From NCBI RefSeq assembly GCF_932526225.1, contig NC_064047.1, positions 6,013,501 to 6,077,500 of the forward strand: 64,000 nucleotides of DNA. Direction: 5' to 3'. This DNA is from Nematostella vectensis. Its lineage: Eukaryota > Cnidaria > Anthozoa > Actiniaria > Edwardsiidae. The notes under the pieces were generated by a model. That model made no database searches. It worked only from the letters and a program-made list of their open reading frames with translations, and had not been told where the DNA came from. Shown here in pieces: positions 60,701-64,000 of the stretch; the stretch's first letter is position 1, and each line of letters opens with the position of its first letter. Both the position numbers and the translations under genes were made by a program.

Positions 60701-63625
60701 ACCCTGTATTGGGGGTTCGGTGTGGTGTACCACTGGCTATTCAGATTAGTAAGGTGGGGATAGTAAAATGCAATTGTTTAATATCTGAAAGGTGCAAATT
60801 AACAGCGTTATATATCAAATGCGTTTCACATGCCACCAGCCTTACTTCAAAACGCAGTCTACGATAATGAGTTTGAGTTAAAATGTCACAGTACAATCAC
60901 CTCTCGCCTTACATGCTAGGGTGACAAAATGGCGGCTGAAAGAGATACACCTATTTCAATAAAGGTTGTCATTGCAAATGGCAAATGGCGATTGGCAAAT
61001 GGCAAAAGTAACCATGCGTCTCGAAGAATATGGATAAATCCAAACAACTATACATTAAAGGTTACAAATGCCTGGCTCTCGCATTGCTGAACTTTATCTA
61101 ACACCTTTAATATTACGGATAATTAGTACCCATAAGCCATTTACCATTTGCCATTCGCCATTTCCACTGACAACCTTTTGTGAAACAGGTGTATGTTAAA
61201 GAAGGCAAATGACGCCGCCATTTTATGCCCCCGCTCAATGCCGAGTTACACAAAGAATCCATTTCCATCGGCCAATTCAAGCGAGAAACTAAGATATTCT
61301 CAATCAAATGTCGTCAATAACGTACCAAATTGATTCGCAGATTGTTATTTTGAAGTTTTCTTGCAAATAAATCGTTGTATTTTCAATGATAAATAATAAC
61401 AAAGGAGTAGTTGATCGACATTTTTTAACGTACCTGATCTCCCCACTCGTTGATAACAGGCATGTTGATGTCATCAATGAAAGATGTCATCTTTTTACCC
61501 GCTGGCGGCCCGTACGTCGTTCCCATGCGCTTGTCAACATAGCTCTCAATAGTACGCTGTTGAAGTCAAGAAATCAGATTAATTTTTATATAATCATTTT
61601 CAATACTAACACTCCATTATGAGTGACATCACCATCACCATCACCATCACCATCACCATCACCATCACCATCACCATCACCATCACCATCACCATCACCA
61701 TCACCATCACCACCACCACCACCACCACCACCACCACCACCACCACCACCACCACCACCACCATCATCATCACCATCGTCATCATCATCACCATCGTCAT
61801 CATCATTATCACCATGATCATCGTTATTATCTTAGACGTACCTGGAACATGTTGGGAGTGGTTGCGGACGAGAAGTTCATGGCCTTGAACACATGTAGCT
61901 CCGGGTCGTAGCGTTCGCAGTATCCTTTGGTCATGACGGTCTTAGCTGTACCTTGCTCACCGATTAGCAATACCGCCTGCAGCAAAACAACAGCAATCAG
62001 TCCATTACACCGTCCTCCCAATCGATTTGGTGATACTACATTGGGTAGGAGACATTATCATTGCTGTATTGTTGCATGTAGTTACTAGAATTATGATATT
62101 CGTTGAAATAATAGTATTCACTTATCTAGTGGTTATCCGTTTTGTTTTCTCTTCTATAGTTTCTCTGCATGTGATATAGTGGGCAGGGTTGTCAAATACA
62201 CCGACAAATTAATGCATGGCATTGTGTGAATCAATCGAGGCCAATGAAGCGTATGGGATAACGAGGTGAAACAATGGAAGGGAACAATGCTATGAATAAA
62301 TTTGTCAGAGTATTGGACTAGTATGTAAGGTCAAAATTAATTAGTAACCTTTTCCTGCTTTGCGATGCAGTCAATCAGGAAGTCCGTCCGTACGTTGTCC
62401 ACGTTAGGTACGAGGATACCTGAGTACTCGGGGACGGAATCTGTAGGGTAATCATACGCCTCAACCTGAACAAGAAAGACAAATATTGATAAGAGTGGGA
62501 CCCCCAATCTGGTCACATATAAATATCCAGATATACGCCTATCCTTACCGTTTGGAGAGATACGCCTATCCTCACCCTTAACATATATACGCCTTTCCCT
62601 ACCCTCTAGATAGATACGCCTATGTTGATCCTTTATATTGATACGCCTATCCTTACACTTTCCCTACCCTCTAGATAGATACGCCTATGTTGATCCTTTA
62701 TATTGATACGCCTATCCTTACCCTTTCCCTACCCTCTAGATAGATACGCCTATGTTGATCCTTTATATTGATACGCCTATCCTTACCCTTTCCCTACCCT
62801 CTAGATAGATACGCCTATGTTGATCCTTTATATTGATACGCCTATCCTTACCCTTAACATAGATACGCCTTTCCCTACCCTCTAGATAGATACGCCTATG
62901 TTGATCCTTTATATTGATACGCCCATCCTTACCCTCTCGGACCAGTGCTGCCAATCTCCTTGATCGTTGACAACATACTCAAATATTGTGTCCTGTCCGG
63001 ACACCGGCGGCCACTTAAGATCAGGAAACGTCTCCATCATGAACTCTTCCAACTGTCAATCAAACATCATCACAAGATGTTAATCAAGACATCCGTTGTG
63101 ATAAGCTCGCTACTATTGAAACTGACCTTCTTTCTGTCGCTCAACTCCAGTAATGCGCCAATACTCCACATGATCGAGAATATAAACAGTTTCTCGAGGT
63201 GTGAGGCGTCGGCTTGCTTGGGGGCGTCCTCTCCGGGAATCAGACCATTCAGTAGATTGGACGCCTGCACGATGTAGTTACATTCAAGCAGCTACAAGTT
63301 GATAAGAGGGTTAGAACTTGTCAAATAGCAGACGACTACAGAATGATATGGCTGGAAATATTTCAGGCAAGCTGAAGAATAACTAGGTGGTCTACATAGG
63401 CGTGGTGTAATCAGGGAAACTTAAAGTATTTAATTACATTACCATTTTAAGAATGTCACATCAGTTCGTTTCTACGATTTTATAGGTAAAAACGTTTTAT
63501 TTCTTCCATACCTCCATTCTCGGTACAACGCTGACTGTCAGGAAGTTCTGCACGTCGTCAAACAGCTGCTCAAATAGGTTAAAGAGAATCTCAGATTCTG
63601 TCGAGGAGCGCGTCTTTAACCAGCT
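27326..63625 (-). CDS. DNAH5: Axonemal outer-arm dynein heavy chain, DNAH5/DNAH8 type; C-terminal 2,209 codons in 39 exons (5' part beyond right edge)
   Basis: Thirty-nine exons on the minus strand sum to 6,630 nt (2,209 codons plus TAA at 27326-27328) with every junction in phase. The protein is the heavy-chain motor of the ciliary outer dynein arm (full length about 4,600 aa). The window covers the AAA2-AAA3 region, AAA3 and AAA4 P-loops, stalk with microtubule-binding domain, AAA5, AAA6 and C-terminal domain. Diagnostic DNAH5/8 strings are [65 protein letters not shown] and [19 protein letters not shown]5 versus DNAH8 is a vertebrate split, so an invertebrate would have the single ancestor. 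Exon groups are given in separate entries. Introns are swollen by minisatellites, many of which copy the adjacent exon edge. No frameshift or stop was found, so the gene appears functional. Confidence 0.97.
28880..29235. repeat. Exon-edge repeats between dynein exons 36 and 37
   Basis: On the plus strand TTTTTCCACAGGGCTGGTTCC (29027 onward) and a weaker copy near 29143 repeat the 3' edge of exon 36 ([11 protein letters not shown] and its donor). GAAGTCCCACGAGATTCGGC (28899 onward) repeats the acceptor and first bases of exon 37. The intervening GTGTTCGTGAAACGTGTTCC motif also recurs. Confidence 0.8.
30704..31860. repeat. 68-bp (partly ~60-bp) minisatellite carrying the exon 34 acceptor (about 17 copies)
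   Basis: On the plus strand the unit includes ACACCCTACAGGGGGAGGGG and AGGTGAATGTCTTGTAAAAA. On the minus strand this reads CCTCTCCCCTCCCCCTGTAG|GGTGTG, i.e. the polypyrimidine tract, AG and first exon bases of dynein exon 34. The array starts at the exon itself and runs almost to exon 33 (31890). Periods of 68 x 3 create recurring 66-codon frames that are not genes. Confidence 0.95.
31890..39099 (-). CDS. DNAH5: Dynein window exons 26-33: AAA6 module
   Basis: Exons 38913-39099, 38691-38809, 37491-37612, 34636-34821, 33706-33841, 33069-33208, 32455-32619 and 31890-32084. Landmarks are [113 protein letters not shown] with [40 protein letters not shown] and [23 protein letters not shown]6 does not bind nucleotide in dyneins, consistent with no P-loop here. 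At least four of these exons (29, 30, 32 and, less clearly, 31) have duplicated edges in the flanking introns. Confidence 0.95.
32370..32480. repeat. Duplicated exon 32 donor region
   Basis: TGACTCTTGTTTTTACCTGG (at the real exon 32 donor, 32440-32459) has a copy, TGACTCGTGTTTGTACCTGA, about 76 bp away (32371-32390), followed by a diverged exon edge. On the minus strand both read CAG|GTA followed by AGAGTCAT-like sequence. Confidence 0.75.
33780..34615. repeat. 113-bp repeat copying the 5' part of dynein exon 30 (three good and three diverged copies)
   Basis: CTCCTCCCACATGGACTCGA, followed by GGTTAAGGATGACGCCCTCA and GCGTACTGCGAATGACAAGC, recurs with an exact 113-bp period at 33838, 33951 and 34064 (measured at CGTACTGCG). 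Diverged copies lie near 34134, 34255 and 34552. The unit holds the acceptor TTCGCAG plus about 51 coding bases ([15 protein letters not shown]). Confidence 0.93.
34826..36420. repeat. 1.6-kb (CAC/CAT)n-rich satellite with embedded copies of the exon 29 acceptor edge
   Basis: Imperfect CAC, CAT and CAG triplets fill the intron. TTGTCATTATGCGAGATCTG, which on the minus strand is the acceptor CCCAG plus ATCTCGCATAATGACAAG of exon 29, recurs at about 34940 and 35566, each followed by the same GGCCATGTCATAATCATATA tract. A second internal repeat (CCTGAACTTCATGATGACCA) occurs near 36188 and 36361. The long open frames on both strands are triplet-repeat artefacts. Confidence 0.93.
36549..37412 (+). 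mobile_element. Degenerate element with a RecQ-like helicase fragment, bounded by TTCCCAGAGCCCA inverted ends
   Basis: TTCCCAGAGCCCA at 36549-36561 is inverted at 37400-37412 (TGGGCTCTGGGAA). Inside, the plus strand encodes [20 protein letters not shown] and, after a frame change near 36745, [20 protein letters not shown] and [20 protein letters not shown], followed by a short tail to 37075. LPTGNGKA corresponds to helicase motif I (LPTGxGKS) and [10 protein letters not shown] to motif Ia (SPLxALMxDQ) of RecQ-type helicases. The later motifs are absent. It sits in the dynein intron between exons 28 and 29, opposite to the gene, and is a pseudogene-like passenger. Confidence 0.6.
37614..37925. 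repeat. 47-bp minisatellite directly upstream of dynein exon 28 (about 6.5 copies)
   Basis: TACTGTCGCTCTTAATATGA followed by TGGAGATGATATAAAGACAA recurs every 47 bp (37624, 37671, 37718 ...). The array starts within about 10 bp of the exon 28 acceptor, and its unit resembles, but does not include, the acceptor TTGTCTTAG. Confidence 0.93.
38040..38690. repeat. 41-bp minisatellite abutting the exon 27 donor (about 15 copies)
   Basis: GTCTGTGATTGGTTATGCTG followed by TGGGTTGTCGATACTAAGCT recurs every 41 bp (for example 38469 and 38510). The last unit runs into the real donor (minus strand AAAG|GTAACCAATCACAGAC). In other units the GT is AT (ATAACCAATCACAG), so the splice site is not duplicated intact. 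Confidence 0.94.
39480..39732 (-). mobile_element. MITE copy 2 (TTAAAGCCGCATTG family)
   Basis: About 253 bp, bounded by TTAAAGCCGCATTGTCACC and GGTGACAATGCGGCTTTAA. The internal sequence is in the reverse orientation relative to the copy at 4069. Located in the intron between dynein exons 25 and 26. Confidence 0.9.
39833..45514 (-). CDS. DNAH5: Dynein window exons 20-25: AAA5 and strut
   Basis: Exons 45385-45514, 45088-45231, 43499-43543, 41468-41623, 40599-40781 and 39833-40076. AAA5 begins [17 protein letters not shown] and continues with [69 protein letters not shown] and [19 protein letters not shown]. Exon 25 is the helical strut ([20 protein letters not shown]). Exon 22 is a 45-nt micro-exon ([15 protein letters not shown]) with acceptor GTGGCAG and the weaker donor GTTAAT. 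It supplies the GQGKxWI motif that must follow LLIDPQ. Confidence 0.94.
41106..41350 (+). mobile_element. MITE copy 3 (TTAAAGCCGCATTG family)
   Basis: Starts TTAAAGCCGCATTGTCACC and ends GGAAGTAAACTGGCGGATTT, with the right terminus damaged. Same orientation as the copy at 4069. Located between dynein exons 23 and 24. Confidence 0.85.
41640..41880. repeat. Dispersed repeat family with an AAAATGGCGGC core, copy 1
   Basis: Blocks CTTGTCAGTCACAC, AAAATCTCGAAATA, CAGCCGATGGAAATGGAT and GGATGACAAAATGGCGGCTG occur in the same order as at 54630-54860. Copies or half-copies also occur at 24660 and 60880-61310. Non-coding. Confidence 0.8.
42088..42246. mobile_element. Small inverted-end element with poly-G (GCGTAGCCAGG...CCTGGCTACGC)
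   Basis: GCGTAGCCAGGATTTTTAAC at the left and CCTCCCTGGCTACGCCC at the right form inverted ends. Two long G-runs lie inside. Similar GCCAGG/GTACCCAGGATTTTTC fragments with poly-G lie near 13140-13215, so this is a family. Located in the intron between dynein exons 22 and 23. Confidence 0.65.
43190..43460. repeat. ~20-bp minisatellite of TGACGTAA-containing units (about 13 copies)
   Basis: Units of the form GTGCAGTGACGTAATAACGG repeat just 3' (in genomic plus order, before position 43499) of the micro-exon 22. Many contain TGACGTAA, which is identical to an ATF/CREB-type half-consensus. This may be coincidence of the repeat. Confidence 0.9.
44228..44425. repeat. 48-bp tandem repeat (4 copies)
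   Basis: GTCCACACACATGATTCAAC followed by GGGGATGAATGCTAAGGGGG recurs at 44231 and 44279 and onward with period 48. Located in the intron between dynein exons 21 and 22. Open frames through it are repeat artefacts. Confidence 0.93.
44600..45087. repeat. 87-bp minisatellite copying the 3' edge of dynein exon 21 (about 6 copies)
   Basis: TGTCCCGGGCGAGTGGGCTA followed by CCTGTGGATC and GTATCTGGATGGATAGGCAG recurs every 87 bp. On the minus strand each unit reads CCAGATACC, CTACTCATTGATCCACAG|GTAGCCC, i.e. about 28 coding bases of exon 21 (RYPLLIDPQ) and its donor. Confidence 0.94.
45624..52366 (-). CDS. DNAH5: Dynein window exons 15-19: stalk coiled coils and microtubule-binding domain
   Basis: Exons 52221-52366, 48180-48396, 47303-47593, 46139-46306 and 45624-45889. 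Exon 15 has [18 protein letters not shown]. Exon 16 is heptad-rich CC1 ([20 protein letters not shown]). Exon 17 finishes CC1 and enters the microtubule-binding tip ([31 protein letters not shown]). Exon 18 has [19 protein letters not shown] and [14 protein letters not shown]. Exon 19 is CC2 ([20 protein letters not shown]) ending [14 protein letters not shown]. Exons 15 and 16 are separated by the 3.7-kb 34-bp minisatellite. Confidence 0.96.
46020..46138. repeat. Short repeats of the exon 18 donor edge
   Basis: The plus strand has GAGTTTACCTTGACGTAACG near 46067 and TAGTTTACCTTGAGTGGC at the real donor (46131 onward), with AAGTTGACCTTAAGCGTG between. On the minus strand these read CAAG|GTAAACT, matching the exon 18 end (CTCAAG|GTAAAC). 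Diverged. Confidence 0.6.
46304..47060. repeat. 106-bp minisatellite carrying the exon 18 acceptor edge (about 7 copies)
   Basis: GTCCTACGGTATGGAGAAAC followed by TATGTCACGCAATGCTGTCA recurs with period 106 (46304, 46410, 46516 ...). On the minus strand every unit has ATACC(G/T)(T/C)AG|GACAC(T/C)ATTAA, copying the acceptor and first ~12 coding bases of exon 18. The first two copies are nearly identical, and the array decays toward 47060. Confidence 0.93.
47693..47941 (+). mobile_element. MITE copy 4 (TTAAAGCCGCATTG family)
   Basis: About 249 bp, from TTTAAGCCGCATTGTCACC to GGTGACAATGCGGCTTTAA, with well-preserved ends (CAGTTTACTTCCGG / CCGGAAGTAAACTG). Same orientation as the copy at 4069. 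Located between dynein exons 16 and 17. Confidence 0.9.
48530..52240. repeat. 34-bp minisatellite repeating the exon 15 donor (about 109 copies)
   Basis: The unit is CACCTAGTAGCGTGTAAATC followed by ATAGCGGTAATACC, repeated for 3.7 kb with scattered substitutions and several higher-order blocks. On the minus strand every unit reads GCTACTAG|GTGGGTATTACC. The true exon 15 end is CTAGCTACTAG|GTGGGTATTACG (52221), so the array begins in the exon and each unit holds a copy of the authentic 5' splice site. Confidence 0.97.
52897..58138 (-). CDS. DNAH5: Dynein window exons 10-14: AAA4 module
   Basis: Exons 57990-58138, 57433-57587, 54875-55028, 53854-54018 and 52897-53085. Walker A is GVGGSGKQS (exon 11), Walker B is FIFTDNE (exon 12), and the module ends [19 protein letters not shown] (exon 14). 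Exon 11 ends ATTACACTAACTAG|GTACGT (QITLTR split after AG), and this edge is repeated about 19 times in the next intron. Exon 10 resumes from exon 9 as [20 protein letters not shown]. Confidence 0.96.
54335..54580 (-). mobile_element. MITE copy 5 (TTAAAGCCGCATTG family)
   Basis: From TTTAAGCCGCATTGTCACA to AAGTAAACTGGTGACAAT, with the last ~10 bp lost. Reverse orientation relative to 4069. Located between dynein exons 12 and 13. Confidence 0.87.
54625..54870. repeat. Dispersed repeat family with an AAAATGGCGGC core, copy 2
   Basis: The order of blocks (CTTGTCAGCCACACC, AAAATCTCGAAATAGCC, CCGATTGAGACGGAT, GGATGACAAAATGGCGGCTG) matches the copy at 41640. It ends about 20 bp before the exon 12 donor at 54874. 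Confidence 0.8.
55380..57440. repeat. 108-bp minisatellite repeating the exon 11 3' edge (about 19 copies)
   Basis: The unit is ACCTAGTTAGTGTAATCTGA, AATATTTGACAACTGTCCGT, GTTATTGAGGGTATCAGCTA and so on, with an exact 108-bp period (57323, 57431). On the minus strand each unit has AATATTTCAG|ATTACACTAACTAG|GTACGT. The true exon 11 ends ATCTTCCAGATTACACTAACTAG|GTACGT (57433). In the copies the upstream change to TATTTCAG produces an acceptor-like site 14 nt before the donor. Confidence 0.97.
57890..57975. repeat. (CAT/CGT)n microsatellite
   Basis: Imperfect ATC/GTC/ACC triplets in the intron between dynein exons 10 and 11, ending just before the exon 10 donor (57989). Confidence 0.8.
59328..61976 (-). 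CDS. DNAH5: Dynein window exons 5-9: AAA3 module
   Basis: Exons 61842-61976, 61434-61556, 60279-60493, 59721-59901 and 59328-59562. Walker A is GEQGTAKT (exon 5) and Walker B is FIDDINMP (exon 6). Exon 7 has the family block [20 protein letters not shown] followed by [12 protein letters not shown]. Exon 8 has [20 protein letters not shown]. Exon 9 has [13 protein letters not shown] and [16 protein letters not shown]. The intact P-loop suggests regulatory nucleotide binding at AAA3, as in other dyneins. Phase changes (2, then 0, then 1) match between neighbours. Confidence 0.96.
60880..61310. mobile_element. Foldback copy of the AAAATGGCGGC dispersed family
   Basis: GACAAAATGGCGGCTGAAAG, ATACACCTATTTCA, AAGGTTGTCATTGCAAATGG on the left (60918 onward) are inverted on the right as CCATTTGCCATTCGCCATTT, GACAACCTTTTGTGAAACAG, GTGTATG and GACGCCGCCATTTTA (to 61226). 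The right flank TCCATTTCCATCGGCC is the inverse of a block in the 41640 copy. The arms are about 110 bp. Located between dynein exons 6 and 7. Confidence 0.75.
61624..61815. repeat. (CACCAT)n / (CAC)n microsatellite
   Basis: Pure ATCACC hexamers (61627-61710) pass into a pure (CAC)n tract (to about 61760) and then CAT/CGT triplets. Ends about 25 bp from the exon 5 donor (61841). Confidence 0.95.
62349..63625 (-). CDS. DNAH5: Dynein window exons 1-4: AAA2-AAA3 region
   Basis: Exons 63512-63625, 63127-63291, 62933-63052 and 62349-62465 (38, 55, 40 and 39 codons, all phase 0). Conserved blocks are [68 protein letters not shown] and [20 protein letters not shown]. This is the segment before the AAA3 P-loop, with the family's order and spacing. 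Exon 3 ends AGG|GTAAGG, and its donor is copied in the following intron. Confidence 0.95.
62520..62932. repeat. ~67-bp repeats carrying the exon 3 donor
   Basis: TATTGATACGCCTATCCTTA followed by CCCTTTCCCTACCCTCTAGA and TAGATACGCCTATGTTGATC recur about six times. On the minus strand the unit contains AGG|GTAAGGATAGGCGTATC, matching the real exon 3 junction GAGAGG|GTAAGGATGGGCGTATC at 62933. Confidence 0.9.
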
Positions 63626-64000
63626 CTGAAAAAATACACGAAATATGACGTATAAATAGGGGTCACAGGTTGCCAAGTGTGTTAGCGCGCCAGCGTATGG
63701 GGCCTCTCACCACAGGTGGCCCAGTGTGTTAGCGCGCCAGCGTATGGGGCCTCTCACCACAGGTGGCCCAGTGTGTTAGCGCGCCAGCGTATGGGGCCTC
63801 TCACCACAGGTGGCCCAGTGTGTTAGCGCGCCAGCGTATGGGACTTCCTACCTTTGTTTAAACGGGTTCGTTTTCCGATCGAGACATGAAAAGTATCTTT
63901 CTCCCTCTCTTCCCTGAATTTGACTTGTTGAACGTATGATCAGATGATAGCTAACTAGAAGCTTGTTTTCCTCAGTTCCAACATTGATGTTAAGCGCTTA
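63626..64000. other. Dynein intron upstream of window exon 1, with a 47-bp tandem repeat (4 copies)
   Basis: GTGTGTTAGCGCGCCAGCGT followed by ATGGGGCCTCTCACCACAGG recurs at 63677 and 63724 and onward (period 47) to about 63840. No further exon is recognisable to the right edge. The gene's upstream exons must lie beyond 64000. Confidence 0.85.

Overview
The window looks like a piece of an invertebrate animal nuclear genome, most likely a cnidarian and probably an anthozoan (sea anemone or coral). The reasons are intron-rich genes with short exons and GT-AG introns, bilaterian-like gene content, an outer-arm axonemal dynein, and a secreted protein whose N-terminal cysteine-rich module resembles coral skeletal-matrix proteins. 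The species assignment is inference. No bacterial genes or operons are present.

Layout. (1) 226-2852, minus strand: the first three exons of a DPY19L3-type C-mannosyltransferase; the gene runs off the left edge. (2) 3503-10861, plus strand, head to head with it: a complete 11-exon CCDC174 gene of 647 codons plus stop. (3) 10862-15065: intergenic, with a 30-bp minisatellite and a long hairpin. (4) 15066-16289, minus strand: an intronless, secreted GH27 alpha-galactosidase / alpha-N-acetylgalactosaminidase. (5) 18703-26025, plus strand: a TATA-driven 8-exon gene for a secreted von Willebrand factor A protein (360 aa) whose start codon is apparently split by the first intron. A degenerate LINE, several inverted-repeat elements and a MITE sit in its introns. 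(6) 27326 to the right edge, minus strand: the 3' 39 exons (2,209 codons plus stop) of a DNAH5/DNAH8-type outer-arm dynein heavy chain, from the AAA2-AAA3 region to the C-terminus. Its 5' exons lie beyond the window. Exon phases were followed through each gene and stay in frame across every proposed junction.

The gene functions are unrelated: ER glycosylation, spliceosome-linked nuclear function, lysosomal or secreted glycosidase, extracellular matrix or adhesion, and ciliary motility. No operon-like logic is implied.

The most unusual feature is structural. At least 13 exon-intron junctions, 12 in the dynein gene and one in CCDC174, have an intronic minisatellite beside them whose repeat unit contains the exon edge and the splice site itself. 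Introns therefore carry from 2 to about 109 tandem copies of a real 5' or 3' splice site. The introns also hold several copies of a ~250-bp MITE, a second dispersed family containing an AAAATGGCGGC core, and a degenerate helicase fragment bounded by short inverted repeats.
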